Below are positions 54,933 to 63,999 of a stretch of 64,000 nt of DNA, piece after piece. The stretch's first letter is position 1. Each line of letters begins with the position of its first letter. Both the position numbers and the translations under genes were made by a program. The notes beneath the pieces are model-generated. The model was given only the letters and a program-made list of their open reading frames with translations. It was not told the DNA's origin and did no database searches. Origin of the DNA: Candidatus Aminicenantota bacterium (GTDB taxonomy: Bacteria > Acidobacteriota > Aminicenantia > Aminicenantales > Aminicenantaceae); contig CP070825.1 of the NCBI GenBank assembly GCA_020344415.1, positions 2,513,397 through 2,577,396 of the forward strand, in the 5' to 3' direction.

Positions 54933-55171
54933 GCATCTCCAAAACCGTGATGCAGTAACAGTCAGGCAAGCTGATTCATCAGCCCGCAAGAAAAAGGGGA
55001 CAGTCCCCTTTTTTGCGGGAAAAGAGGTGCAAATAAAAAGGGGACAGTCCCCTTTTTCTTCGCAATCCTCGGATCGCTCTCCTCTTCGAGGAACCATGCC
55101 CGCTCGGCTCCGGATGACTTTCTCATCAGCTCGCCTGACTGCTTTTGAAACTGTCACGGAAATGGAGATGC
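54933..55171. repeat. Inverted-repeat intergenic element, copy B (239 bp) with nested palindromes
   Basis: Inverted relative to copy A at 19562. The left end GCATCTCCAAAACCGTGATGC...CAGTCAGGCAAGCTGA and right end (reverse complement GCATCTCCATTTCCGTGACAG...CAGTCAGGCGAGCTGA) are complementary over about 42 bases. Two A5-GGGGACAGTCCCC-T palindromes sit inside at 54991-55014 and 55035-55057, and one is bordered by CCCGCAA/TTGCGGG. Copy A has neither, so these were inserted later or lost there. Confidence 0.8.
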
Positions 55172-55191
55172 AAATATAAGCCAATAAGAAC

Positions 55192-55220
55192 TTTACAATA
55201 TTCAGAGGCTTTGCTAGTAT
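55192..55220 (+). promoter_or_regulatory. Promoter for ctpA
   Basis: TTTACA (55192-55197), 17 bases, TAGTAT (55215-55220), just beyond the repeat element and 20 bases before the chosen ATG. Confidence 0.5.
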
Positions 55221-55240
55221 TTAAATTCTGCGTGATAATA

Positions 55241-56818
55241 ATGAAGAAAAAGATATTTCTCATTATCTTTTTTATCATCGGCCTCATTCTTCTTCCTGGA
55301 AGAGTTGAAGACACCTGGAATCATTCTTTTAAGAAAATATCCGCTATGGTTTCCATCATTGATGAAAACTATTACCGCGAGATAAATCATGAGGAGAGGG
55401 CTTACGCCTCTATAAGAGGGATGCTTCAAACGTTGGATCCCCATTCCTATTTTCTGAAGCCTGGTTATTTTACGCGCCTGCAGGAGGAATACAAAGGGAA
55501 ATATTCTGGCTTAGGCATATTGATTCAAAAACAAGAGGATCGTTTGGTTGTGATATCTCCGCTCGAGGGAACGCCGGCATACAGGCTGGGCATTCAGGGC
55601 GGAGACGTTATTTCTCATATCAACGGGGAGAGTACAAAGCCCATTTCCAGCATCGATGCCGTACAGAAGCTGAGAGGGCCTAAAGGGAGCAAGGTTAACA
55701 TCACGATAGTACGCGATGGGCTAGAGAAACCATTGGAGCTGACCATTGTTCGAGCAGAGATTCCTCTTTATAGTGTTCCATACTCCTTTATGCTTAAGGA
55801 AGATATTGGATACATATTCATCCGTAACTTTGCTGAAACCACAACGAGAGAATTTGAGAAAAAAATGGACTCGCTGATAAAGCAAGGGATGAAGAGCCTA
55901 ATTCTTGATCTTAGGGGGAATAGCGGCGGTGTCTTCTCTAAGTCCTTAGAGCTTTCGGATGAATTCCTTCCAAAAGGAGCTAAGATCGTCTCGATCAAAG
56001 GAAGGAGAAGTTATTATAATAGAGAGCTAAGAGCGGGTAATGACGATCAATATGAAAAGATACCTCTTGTGATACTCATAAATCGAGCGACGTATAGTGC
56101 TTCTGAGATAGTAAGCGGAGCTGTGAAGGATAATGACAGAGGGTTGATTGTAGGCGAAAGTTCCTGGGGAAAAGGATTAGTCCAGACTGTTTTTCCATTA
56201 CTTCCAGATTCAGCAGTCGCACTGACGACAGCAAGATATTTTACACCCAGCGGCAGGTCTATACAGAGAGATTATACGAATATCGAAGATTATAGATACA
56301 GTAAGGCGATTCCTGAAACAGAGAGAGAAGTGAGATATACTTCTGGAGGAAGGAGGGTTTTGGGTCAGGGCGGGATATCTCCTGACTATGAAGTGAAATT
56401 CTCCTACCAGACTCTGACGGCTGACCTGTTGCTCAGGGGAGAATTTTTCACCTATGGTCGAAAATTCGCAAGCAGAGCGACACCATTGTCGAAGAAATAT
56501 ATTTTCCCTAAAAAGCAAGATGTGAAGATTAAGGATTCAACAAAAAAAGCAATCATCTTAAAAGATTTCATTGTCAATTCTGAAATCCTGGAAGATTTCA
56601 AATATTATCTTCATGAGAAGAAAATTGAATTTGAGTCAGATAAATTTGTCAAAGCCAAAAAGGAAATTATTAGGGAACTGGAAAGAGAAATATATTCCTC
56701 TCTCCTGGGGATTGAGGAAGGTATAAAGGTCTACCGAAAAAGTGATCCAGTCGTTTTGAAAGCCATTGAAGTTTTTCCTGAAGCCAGGACACTCGTAAAA
56801 AAAGAAGAGCAGAAATAA
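55241..56818 (+). CDS. ctpA: S41 carboxy-terminal processing protease (CtpA-like)
   Basis: 525 residues from ATG 55241, which gives a clean signal peptide/anchor (KKKIFLIIFFIIGLILLPG); the longer open frame reaches back into the repeat element and is rejected. PDZ domain around YSGLGILIQKQ...GIQGGDVISHINGEST, then DLRGNSGGVF, the catalytic Ser in ATYSASEIVSG and Lys in SSWGKGLVQ. It cleaves C-termini of periplasmic proteins. An extra C-terminal region of about 150 residues follows the protease core. A GGGGACAG-CCC palindrome overlaps the stop. Confidence 0.93.
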   Translation: MKKKIFLIIFFIIGLILLPGRVEDTWNHSFKKISAMVSIIDENYYREINHEERAYASIRGMLQTLDPHSYFLKPGYFTRLQEEYKGKYSGLGILIQKQEDRLVVISPLEGTPAYRLGIQGGDVISHINGESTKPISSIDAVQKLRGPKGSKVNITIVRDGLEKPLELTIVRAEIPLYSVPYSFMLKEDIGYIFIRNFAETTTREFEKKMDSLIKQGMKSLILDLRGNSGGVFSKSLELSDEFLPKGAKIVSIKGRRSYYNRELRAGNDDQYEKIPLVILINRATYSASEIVSGAVKDNDRGLIVGESSWGKGLVQTVFPLLPDSAVALTTARYFTPSGRSIQRDYTNIEDYRYSKAIPETEREVRYTSGGRRVLGQGGISPDYEVKFSYQTLTADLLLRGEFFTYGRKFASRATPLSKKYIFPKKQDVKIKDSTKKAIILKDFIVNSEILEDFKYYLHEKKIEFESDKFVKAKKEIIRELEREIYSSLLGIEEGIKVYRKSDPVVLKAIEVFPEARTLVKKEEQK

Positions 56819-56980
56819 AGGGGACAGTCCCTTTTTTTCCCTGTCATTGCGAGTGCAGCGAAGCAATCTCAGCCTGTTTATGTAGAGGCTTGATTCATCA
56901 GTTTCACCTGCAGGAAGTCATTGCGAACGAAGTGTGGCGATCTCTCCTCGTTGAATAAAAAGCAGGCTGTCCCCTTTTAT
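56817..56980. repeat. Composite repeat: GGGGACAG ends around TCATTGCGAG and TTGATTCATCA parts
   Basis: Starts with AAAGGGGACAGTCCCTTTTTTT (56817 on) overlapping the ctpA stop, then TCATTGCGAGTGCAGCGAAGCAATC, GGCTTGATTCATCAGTTTCACCTG, TCATTGCGAACGAAGTG, and closes with GCAGGCTGTCCCCTTTT (about 56962-56978). It combines the three repeat types seen separately at 5822, 8927, 12171, 2184 and 37716. The first hairpin may terminate ctpA. Confidence 0.7.
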
Positions 56981-56993
56981 TATAATCTCTCAT

Positions 56994-57021
56994 TTTACAC
57001 TCCTTAAAATATTGTTATAAT
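56994..57021 (+). promoter_or_regulatory. Promoter for rpiB
   Basis: TTTACA (56994-56999), 16 bases, TATAAT (57016-57021); ends about 75 bases before the rpiB ATG. Confidence 0.6.
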
Positions 57022-57096
57022 GTGTCTTCCAATCCAAGCTTTTGCTATATGTGACTTTTATTTTGAGGGGTCTATTTGGCAAGAAAGGAGGCAGAA

Positions 57097-57549
57097 ATGA
57101 AGATTGCTTTAGCCTCGGATCATGCCGGGTATGAGCTTAAAAAAAGCATTCTGAATTACCTTTCAGAAAGAAGGGTTCAGTGTGAGGATTTTGGGTGCGG
57201 GCCCGATGAGAAGGTCGATTATGTGGATTACGCCGAGAAAAGCATCGAGCAGATCTGTATAGGAGAGTATGAACGAGCCATCCTGGTATGCGGCACTGGC
57301 ATTGGGATGGCCATTGTCGCCAACAAATACAAGGGTATCAGAGCCACTCCATGCACAGATGAATATTCTGCAGAAATGAGTCGTAAACACAACGATTCCA
57401 ACTGTTTAACATTGGGTGCGCGGATACTGCCTCAGGATGAAGCTCTCGGCATTGTTAAAGTTTGGCTCGAAACTGAGTTCGAGGGAGGGCGTCATCAGGG
57501 CAGACTCGACAAGATTCTTAGGATTGAAAAAAAGAATTACAAATCATAA
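57097..57549 (+). CDS. rpiB: Ribose-5-phosphate isomerase B
   Basis: 150 residues. ATG 57097 has AAGGAGG five bases before it; the frame extends to a TTG at 57076 that is ignored. Motifs: LASDHAGYELKKSI at the start, VCGTGIGMAIVANKY and EYSAEMSRKHNDSNCLTLGARI; Cys in VCGTG is the catalytic base position. Interconverts ribose-5-P and ribulose-5-P. It may act on allose-6-P instead, which sequence cannot exclude. It is followed 17 bases on by the SHMT-like gene, a common pair. Confidence 0.93.
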   Translation: MKIALASDHAGYELKKSILNYLSERRVQCEDFGCGPDEKVDYVDYAEKSIEQICIGEYERAILVCGTGIGMAIVANKYKGIRATPCTDEYSAEMSRKHNDSNCLTLGARILPQDEALGIVKVWLETEFEGGRHQGRLDKILRIEKKNYKS

Positions 57550-57566
57550 AGAAAGGAGCGCAGACA

Positions 57567-59006
57567 ATGCCTTCATTCAATGAAAAAGTTCAATCCTTAG
57601 CTCAAAAAATTGAAGATAATAACAAATGGAGACAGGGAGAGTCTATTAACCTCATTCCATCGGAGACGACTCCATCTTTAATGGTGAAGCTGTGCGAGAT
57701 TTCTGATCCTTCTGGTCGATATGCTGAACACAGGACCATGAAAGGGGAAGAGGTTTATTTTTATCAGGGAACAGATTTTATCAGGGAAGTTGAGGAGGAA
57801 TTGCGGAGGGAGCTAGGTCATTTTTTTGGATGCACGGAAGTAGAATTAAGGCCCATTAGCGGTCAGATGGCCAATGAAGTTGTGTTCAAGGGGATGGTTC
57901 GCTTTATCAATCGCGATCGCCCGGAAGGCCAACCTATGCGAAAAATGAAGCTGGTTATGAATAATGATTTGAATAAAGGGGGACACCTCAGCTCTCAGCC
58001 TATGGGAGCTCTTTTCAATTATGTGGAAGAGGACCCCGAAACAGGTAAAGAATACGTGATTAATTTTCCGGTTCTGGAGGAGAATCCTTATAAAGCCGAC
58101 CTCAAACAGCTTGGGGAAATCTTGGAGAATTATAAGCCTGAACTTGTGGTTTTTGGGAAAAGCATGTTCCTCTACAAGGAGCCTATAAAGTTTGTATACG
58201 ATCTGGCTAAAGATTGGGAGATGAGACCAGTAATCATGTATGATATGGCTCATGTTTTAGGGTTATACGGAGTCTTTCAGAAGCCTTTAGAAGAAGGGGC
58301 AGATGTTATTACAGGAAGCACGCATAAGACCTTCTTCGGACCGCAACGAGGCGTAGTCGCGGGTGATTTTCCAAAAGGTAGCCCACTGCGCAAATTATGG
58401 CTGGATATAAAGGGCAGAGCGTTTCCGGGCTCTACTAGCAATCATCATCTGGGAACCCTCTTGGCCCTCTTGATGGCCACCTATGAAATGAATGAGTTTA
58501 AAGAAGAATACCAAAAACAGGTTCAGAACAATGCTAAAGCATTTGCCCGCTCATTGAAGGAGAAGGGAATTTCTGTAGAAGGAGATGAAAGTGACGGATT
58601 CACAGAAACTCATCAAGTTGTTATTCGAGTGAGATCTTTCGGAAATGGGCAGGAGATTTCTCGACGGCTGGAAGAGAACAGTATCATCACGAATTACCAG
58701 GCACTGCCAGACGATGAGACCTTCCTTGATCCGAGCGGTATCCGAATGGGAGTCCAAGAAATGACACGCTTTGGGATGAAAGAGGAAGATTTTGATGAGC
58801 TTTCAGGCCTAATTACAGATGTCATCATAAAAGGGCAGAATGTAAAGAAAGAGGTGGAAAAGTTACGCGAGAGATTCCTCCAGATGAAGTTCTGCCTTTC
58901 CCCTAAAGAGGCTCTTCCTATCGCTTCGAGAATAATGAAAAGCATTTTTCCCTATCCTGATTTTGTTCAAATGTTTTTAGAGAATTTCGAGAAAAACCTG
59001 CCATAA
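57567..59006 (+). CDS. glyA: Serine hydroxymethyltransferase-like PLP enzyme
   Basis: 479 residues. PLP fold-type I; the Schiff-base lysine is Lys254 in GSTHKTFFGPQRG, with INLIPSETTPS near the N-terminus and RYAEHR plus EVELRPISGQMAN replacing the usual SHMT motifs. It is longer than, and clearly diverged from, standard GlyA (about 415-430 residues), so it may be a SHMT paralogue with another aldol substrate; still the core and pairing with rpiB and purD suggest one-carbon/purine supply. Preceded by AAAGGAG. Confidence 0.8.
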   Translation: MPSFNEKVQSLAQKIEDNNKWRQGESINLIPSETTPSLMVKLCEISDPSGRYAEHRTMKGEEVYFYQGTDFIREVEEELRRELGHFFGCTEVELRPISGQMANEVVFKGMVRFINRDRPEGQPMRKMKLVMNNDLNKGGHLSSQPMGALFNYVEEDPETGKEYVINFPVLEENPYKADLKQLGEILENYKPELVVFGKSMFLYKEPIKFVYDLAKDWEMRPVIMYDMAHVLGLYGVFQKPLEEGADVITGSTHKTFFGPQRGVVAGDFPKGSPLRKLWLDIKGRAFPGSTSNHHLGTLLALLMATYEMNEFKEEYQKQVQNNAKAFARSLKEKGISVEGDESDGFTETHQVVIRVRSFGNGQEISRRLEENSIITNYQALPDDETFLDPSGIRMGVQEMTRFGMKEEDFDELSGLITDVIIKGQNVKKEVEKLRERFLQMKFCLSPKEALPIASRIMKSIFPYPDFVQMFLENFEKNLP

Positions 59007-59065
59007 AAAAAACGGTTCTAAAAAAGGGGGAAAGATGAGGAGATGCCTTCTTTTCCAGTCTTTTG

Positions 59066-59094
59066 TTGACGAATAAGTCCTTTTTTGTCAGAAT
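59066..59094 (+). promoter_or_regulatory. Possible promoter for purD-purE-mtaB-mutL
   Basis: TTGACG (59066-59071), 17 bases, CAGAAT (59089-59094), 23 bases upstream of purD. The -10 box is weak. Confidence 0.35.
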
Positions 59095-59116
59095 GATTCA
59101 AAAAAAGGAATTCAAA

Positions 59117-60388
59117 ATGAAAGTGTTAATCGTCGGTTCAGGAGGGAGAGAACATGCCCTTGCCTGGAAAATTTCTCAGAGCAAGAAAGTAAAAGAACTC
59201 TATTGTGCTCCCGGGAATGAGGGGACAAAGAGCATAGCCCAGAATGTAGATATGCGTGAGAAAGACATTAAATCGCTGGCAGATTTTGCTGCTCGGGAAA
59301 GCATTGATTTGACTGTTGTAGGCCCCGAGCTTCCCCTGACCCTTGGCATAGTCGACGAGTTTGAAAAGTTAGGTTTAAAGATATTCGGCCCAAATAAAAA
59401 TGCGGCAGAGCTGGAGGGGAGCAAGGTGTTTGCGAGACAATTCATGGAGCGGCACAAGATACCGAGTGCCCGATTTAAAGTCGCTGAATCTCAAAAAAGG
59501 GCAAAAGAGATTTTAGGCTCAGATGAATTTTCTTACCCTCTGGTTGTGAAAGCAGACGGGCTAGCTGCAGGAAAAGGTGTGATCATTTGCGATGACAGAG
59601 AAAAAGCAGAAGCGGCTGTAAACTTGATTATGGTCGAGAAGAAGTTTGGAGATGCAGGGGATATAGTTGTCATTGAAGAATATCTGACAGGAAAAGAAGT
59701 ATCTTTTATCGTTATTACCGATGGCCTGAAAGTCGTGCCTCTCGTCACAACCATGGACCATAAGCCTGTTTACAATGGAGATAAGGGCCCGAACACTGGA
59801 GGAATGGGAGCGATTTCTCCTTCTCCTTTTATCGACAAGGAACTCTTTGAAGAGATTATGTATGCTATTGTATTTCCTACTGTGACCCGCATGTTGGAGG
59901 AGGGAAGAAGGTACAAAGGGGTTCTTTATGTGGGATTGATGTTAACAGGGGCGGGACCCAAAGTATTGGAATATAACTGCCGTTTTGGGGATCCAGAGAC
60001 GCAGCCCCAGGTGCTAAGAATGCAGAGCGATCTAGTCGATATCCTCCTTTCCGCCGTTGAAGAAGATTTGTTGGGAAAAGAAATCAAGTGGAGCAGCAAA
60101 CCCTCTGCATGTGTGGTCGTGGCTTCAGGAGGTTATCCACAAAAATACGAGAAGGGCAAGTTGATAGAAGGATTAAAAGAAGTCTCAGAGATGCCAGGGA
60201 TTACGATTTTCCACGCTGGAACAAAAAGCCAATATGATGAATATTATACAGATGGTGGGCGGGTATTAGGGGTATGTGGGTCTGAGAAGACTTTAACCAC
60301 CACTATGGAGAAAATATACAAGGCCGTCTCCGGTATTCATTTTGAAAACATGCATTATCGGACTGATATCGGCTTGATAAGGGAGTAA
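59117..60388 (+). CDS. purD: Phosphoribosylamine-glycine ligase
   Basis: 424 residues from ATG 59117, preceded by AAGGA; the longer frame start at 59063 is upstream of the -10 box. ATP-grasp enzyme of de novo purine synthesis step 2. MKVLIVGSGGREHALAW, FGPNKNAAELEGSKVFARQFM, YPLVVKADGLAAGKGVIIC, GPNTGGMGAISPSP and EYNCRFGDPETQ are all diagnostic. The purE start follows by three bases. Confidence 0.97.
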   Translation: MKVLIVGSGGREHALAWKISQSKKVKELYCAPGNEGTKSIAQNVDMREKDIKSLADFAARESIDLTVVGPELPLTLGIVDEFEKLGLKIFGPNKNAAELEGSKVFARQFMERHKIPSARFKVAESQKRAKEILGSDEFSYPLVVKADGLAAGKGVIICDDREKAEAAVNLIMVEKKFGDAGDIVVIEEYLTGKEVSFIVITDGLKVVPLVTTMDHKPVYNGDKGPNTGGMGAISPSPFIDKELFEEIMYAIVFPTVTRMLEEGRRYKGVLYVGLMLTGAGPKVLEYNCRFGDPETQPQVLRMQSDLVDILLSAVEEDLLGKEIKWSSKPSACVVVASGGYPQKYEKGKLIEGLKEVSEMPGITIFHAGTKSQYDEYYTDGGRVLGVCGSEKTLTTTMEKIYKAVSGIHFENMHYRTDIGLIRE

Positions 60389-60391
60389 AAA

Positions 60392-60883
60392 ATGAAGGTA
60401 GCGATATTTATTGGAAGTGACTCTGACTATGATGTGGTAAAGGATGCTCTGGAGATCCTCAAGAAATTTGAAGTTTCCTTTACGTTAGAGGTAACCTCTG
60501 CTCATCGGTCACCTTCTAGAACCATAGAACTCATAAAGAGATTTGAAGAAAAAGGAGTTGAAGTCTTCATTGCTGTGGCAGGTAAAGCGGCTCATTTAGC
60601 AGGCGTAGTAGCTTCACATACTGTCCAGCCTGTTATCGGTGTTCCTGTAGAAAGTTCAATCCTCAGCGGTCTGGATGCCCTCCTTTCAACTGTCCAGATG
60701 CCCAAAGGAATCCCGGTGGCCACCATGGGTTTAGGGAAATCCGGAGCATCAAATGCGGCCCTTTTGGCTGTCCAGATTCTTAGCCTCAAAGATGCCACGC
60801 TGATGTCGAGGATGAAGAGCTATAGGGAAAAAATGGCATCTCAGGTTGAGAGTAAATCGAAAAAAATTCAGCACGATCTATGA
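60392..60883 (+). CDS. purE: N5-carboxyaminoimidazole ribonucleotide mutase
   Basis: 163 residues. GSDSDYDVVKDALEIL, TSAHRSPSRTIELIK, AVAGKAAHLAGVVASHTVQPVIGVPV and the MPKGIPVATMGLGKSGASNAALLAVQIL segment are those of class I PurE. Converts N5-CAIR to CAIR; no purK is adjacent. Stop overlaps the mtaB start as ATGA. Confidence 0.96.
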   Translation: MKVAIFIGSDSDYDVVKDALEILKKFEVSFTLEVTSAHRSPSRTIELIKRFEEKGVEVFIAVAGKAAHLAGVVASHTVQPVIGVPVESSILSGLDALLSTVQMPKGIPVATMGLGKSGASNAALLAVQILSLKDATLMSRMKSYREKMASQVESKSKKIQHDL

Positions 60884-62130
60884 CTTCCTTTTCAATTCAA
60901 ACCTTTGGTTGTCGGGTTAATCAAGCCGAAGCCTTTTCCTGGGCTGATGAGTTTCAGAGCCATGGATTAAGGTACGAGAAGGATTTTACCCGCAGCGATT
61001 TTATCGTAGTTAATTCCTGTACTCTTACTAGCCGGGCAGACCGGGATGTCAGAAATTTCATAAAGAAAGCATCCCGTTTGAATCCAAAGGCCCGCTTGAT
61101 CCTAACAGGATGCTATGTTGAACGCAGCTCAGAAGAGTTTGGGGAGTTTCCCCAGGTTTGGCTTCTTCTTTCCAATGCAGATAAAAAGAGTCTCCCGGCC
61201 AAAGTTCTGACCTTTACCAGTTCGCAAGAGGAGATCCTAAATTTTCCATTCCGTTCTCGAGCACTCGTCAAGATTCAAGATGGCTGCAGCTTCCACTGCG
61301 CTTTTTGCGTTATTCCCAACGTGAGAGGTCCAAGTGTAAGCTTTGAAAAAAAGGAAGTTCTTATTCAAATCAAGAAGCTCATGAATCAAGGCTTTAGAGA
61401 AATCGTTCTAACCGGAATTCACCTATGTTCCTATGGCCTTGATCTTAATCCCAAAAGCTCACTTCTTAAGTTGTTAGAAGAAATAGAAAGGTTGGATGGG
61501 TTGGGGAGAGTGAGGTTGAGTTCCCTTGATCCTCGTTTCTTAAGCCCTGCACTGCTAGAGCACATAACAACAAGTAAGAAGATATGCGCCCATTTTCATC
61601 TGTCGCTGCAGCATGGATCAGATGAAATTCTTAAGCGCATGGGGCGGAAAATAAGTGTTAAGGATTACCGAAAAATCCTTTCCTTTTTGAGACACAATTC
61701 TCCTCTGGCATCCTTGGGAACGGATTTGATTGTAGGTTTTCCCGGAGAGACTGAGGAGGATTTTGAGGCGACTCATAATTTTTTAGAACAATCGCCGTTA
61801 ACCTATTTCCATGTATTTTCCTATTCTCCTCGTCCTGGCACTATTGCCGGCTCCTGGCCTCAGTTAAACAGCAAGATAAAGTATGAGAGGGCAGCTCTTC
61901 TCAGGGAACTCGCAAGGAAGAAGAATACTAACTTTCGCCGGCTCTTCGTGGGGAAGGAATGTGATGCGGTTGTCATAAAGAATGAAGAGGATGGTACGGA
62001 AGTTTTGACTTCCAATTATATAAAAGTCCTTACTCCTTCCTCTTGCGCAGAAGAAAAGGAAGAGGTGAAAGTAATTATCACAAGGGTAACTCCAAGAGAA
62101 ACCTTTGGGGAAATCAGTGGTATAAAATAA
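60880..62130 (+). CDS. mtaB: tRNA t6A37 methylthiotransferase MtaB
   Basis: Radical SAM enzyme of the MiaB family that makes ms2t6A37. Extra Fe-S cluster Cys in FQTFGCRVNQAEA, VVNSCTLTSRADRDVRNFIKK and LTGCYVER; radical SAM cluster in DGCSFHCAFCVIP; GTDLIVGFPGET and LTYFHVFSYSPRPGT follow. The TRAM domain at the C-terminus (EVKVIITRV...) is short, about 60 residues, and its conservation is weak, but 416 residues is normal for the family. ATGA overlap with purE. Confidence 0.92.
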   Translation: MTSFSIQTFGCRVNQAEAFSWADEFQSHGLRYEKDFTRSDFIVVNSCTLTSRADRDVRNFIKKASRLNPKARLILTGCYVERSSEEFGEFPQVWLLLSNADKKSLPAKVLTFTSSQEEILNFPFRSRALVKIQDGCSFHCAFCVIPNVRGPSVSFEKKEVLIQIKKLMNQGFREIVLTGIHLCSYGLDLNPKSSLLKLLEEIERLDGLGRVRLSSLDPRFLSPALLEHITTSKKICAHFHLSLQHGSDEILKRMGRKISVKDYRKILSFLRHNSPLASLGTDLIVGFPGETEEDFEATHNFLEQSPLTYFHVFSYSPRPGTIAGSWPQLNSKIKYERAALLRELARKKNTNFRRLFVGKECDAVVIKNEEDGTEVLTSNYIKVLTPSSCAEEKEEVKVIITRVTPRETFGEISGIK

Positions 62131-62137
62131 AGAGCTG

Positions 62138-63838
62138 ATGAAAAAAATCGTCCTTCTCCCTCCAGAGGTATTCCAAAAAATTGCAGCGGGCGAGATTATC
62201 GAAAGGCCTTTTTCTGTAGTCAAAGAACTTGTAGAAAATTCGCTGGATTCAGGAGCTTCGGAGATAAATGTAAAGCTTCTGTTGGGCGGGAAAAGCATGG
62301 TTAAAGTTTCTGATAATGGATGCGGAATGAGCAGAGAAGATGCCCTGGTTTGTTTTGAGAGGCATTCCACAAGCAAGCTTTCGAGAGAAGAAGATCTCCT
62401 TACGATTTCTACTCTTGGCTTTAGAGGCGAAGCACTACCCAGCATTTCTGCAGTTTCCAGAGTAATTTTAAAGACATCGGATGGAACTGGAGAGCGAGGT
62501 TCTCAAATAGAGAGAGAAGGAGAGAAACTTATCCAGATATCAGACATAGGTTTCCCGAAAGGAACAAGCGTTGAAGTAAGAGATTTATTTTTTAATTTAC
62601 CAGCGAGAAAGAAATTTCTGCGCTCTGAACGATCAGAGCTTTCATTGATTGTGAAATATTTGACTTCTGTTGCACTTGTTTATCCTGAAATAAGATTTTC
62701 TCTTGTTCATGGAAAGAGACAGGTTTTCAATTTTCCTCAGGTCAGCGGCCTCAAGGAAAGGCTTTTTCAGGTCTATGGGAAATCCCTTCTGGAGCGCCTT
62801 ATGGAAGTTGATTACAAAGAAGATCAGCGGCAGCTCTATGGATATGCAACCTCCCCTCCCTCCGGGCGTTCGGATAAGAGTCGCCAGCTTTTTTTCGTAA
62901 ATAAACGTCCAATCAGAGAAAAAACTCTCCTGGCTTCTCTGAATAAGGTCTACAAAGGTTTTTTAGAGAAAGACCAATTTGCCGAGGCCTTCCTCTTTCT
63001 CACCTGCCCTTACACGGAGGTTGATGTCAACGTTCATCCGGCAAAGGCAGAGATCAGATTTCAAGACTCCAGTCCTATCTATAAACTTGTAGCGAGAAGT
63101 ATTGAACGAGCAATGCTTAAGCAGAGGGGAATAAAAGAGATTTATCCTTCTCAGGAGGAAAGCAAGAGGGATTTTAGAATAGAAGAAAAATCCCCTTCTG
63201 TTACTTTTAGAATGCCTAAAGAAGAAGAGATTCAAGAGCGGAGTCTGTTCTCGCCTTCGACAGCAGAAGAGAGAGGTTATCCTCATGTTCTGGGCCAATT
63301 CCTAGATTCCTATATTGTTGCCTCACGAGAGGAAGGAATTCTCGTCATAGACCAGCATAATGCTCATGAGAGGGTTCTATACGAGAGATATCTCCAGACA
63401 GATCAAAGGAAGAAATGGCCTCGGAAATTAGCCCTCCTCCCAATTCTTTTCGTACTCTCGCCATCCCAGGTCATAAGTTTCGAGGGCAATCAAGAGTTAT
63501 TGGAAGAAATAGGGTTCCGGATAGAAGCTATGGGAGGAAAAAGTTACGCTTTGAAAGAATATCCCGATATATTCAAAGAGGAGGAAGCAGAGGATGTCCT
63601 TCTCTCTCTTCTTGAAGAGATGAAACAAGAGAAAATCGAGGATAAAAAGAAGAGACTATTAGCCACACTGGCCTGTAAGACAGCAGTGAAAGCTGGGCAA
63701 ACCTTATCATTGGAAAAGATGAGATTTCTTGTTGAGGAGCTCTTTAAAACCACAAATTCATCCCTTTGTCCTCATGGAAGACCTATAGTAGTAAAAATAG
63801 AGAGGAAAGAGATAGAGCGAGGTTTGAAAAGGAACTGA
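62138..63838 (+). CDS. mutL: DNA mismatch repair protein MutL
   Basis: 566 residues. N-terminal GHKL ATPase: IAAGEIIERPFSVVKELVENSLDSGA, SDNGCGMSREDA, ERHSTSKLS and GFRGEALPSISAVS. Residues about 205-335 form the transducer fold (FVNKRPIREKTL, DVNVHPAKAEIRF). The C-terminal half has LGQFLDSYIVASREEGILVIDQHNAHERVLYE, typical of MutL dimerisation domains; the Cys/His endonuclease motif is partly present as CPHGRP near the end. No mutS in the window. Starts seven bases after mtaB. Confidence 0.95.
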   Translation: MKKIVLLPPEVFQKIAAGEIIERPFSVVKELVENSLDSGASEINVKLLLGGKSMVKVSDNGCGMSREDALVCFERHSTSKLSREEDLLTISTLGFRGEALPSISAVSRVILKTSDGTGERGSQIEREGEKLIQISDIGFPKGTSVEVRDLFFNLPARKKFLRSERSELSLIVKYLTSVALVYPEIRFSLVHGKRQVFNFPQVSGLKERLFQVYGKSLLERLMEVDYKEDQRQLYGYATSPPSGRSDKSRQLFFVNKRPIREKTLLASLNKVYKGFLEKDQFAEAFLFLTCPYTEVDVNVHPAKAEIRFQDSSPIYKLVARSIERAMLKQRGIKEIYPSQEESKRDFRIEEKSPSVTFRMPKEEEIQERSLFSPSTAEERGYPHVLGQFLDSYIVASREEGILVIDQHNAHERVLYERYLQTDQRKKWPRKLALLPILFVLSPSQVISFEGNQELLEEIGFRIEAMGGKSYALKEYPDIFKEEEAEDVLLSLLEEMKQEKIEDKKKRLLATLACKTAVKAGQTLSLEKMRFLVEELFKTTNSSLCPHGRPIVVKIERKEIERGLKRN

Positions 63839-63924
63839 AATTGACAACAATTTTCGGTTCTGCTAATATTATCGGGCTCATTGGCCAGGGTGAGTCCCAT
63901 TATTTTCTCTCAGGAAGTAAGTCA

Positions 63925-63999
63925 CGGGGAGTAGCGCAGCCTGGTTAGCGCGCCTGCCTTGGGAGCAGGAGGTCGTCGGTTCAAATCCGATCTCCCCGA
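63925..63999 (+). tRNA. tRNA-Pro (anticodon UGG)
   Basis: CGGGGAG at 63925 pairs with CTCCCCG at 63992; D-arm with AGCGCAGCCTGGTTAGCGC; anticodon stem CCTGC/GCAGG with loop CTTGGGA, anticodon TGG; T-arm TCGGTTCAAATCCGA. Discriminator base A at 63999. The next base is T and the window ends, so no CCA is encoded as far as can be seen. Confidence 0.95.

Noticed and set aside
54912..55184. 90-codon frame on the minus strand
   Set aside because: It lies wholly within the inverted-repeat element copy B and its palindromes, with repeat-derived translation such as KGDCPLF and KGTVPFF.
55145..55240. Upstream extension of ctpA
   Set aside because: It overlaps the repeat element and the predicted promoter, and would bury the signal peptide; ATG 55241 fits.
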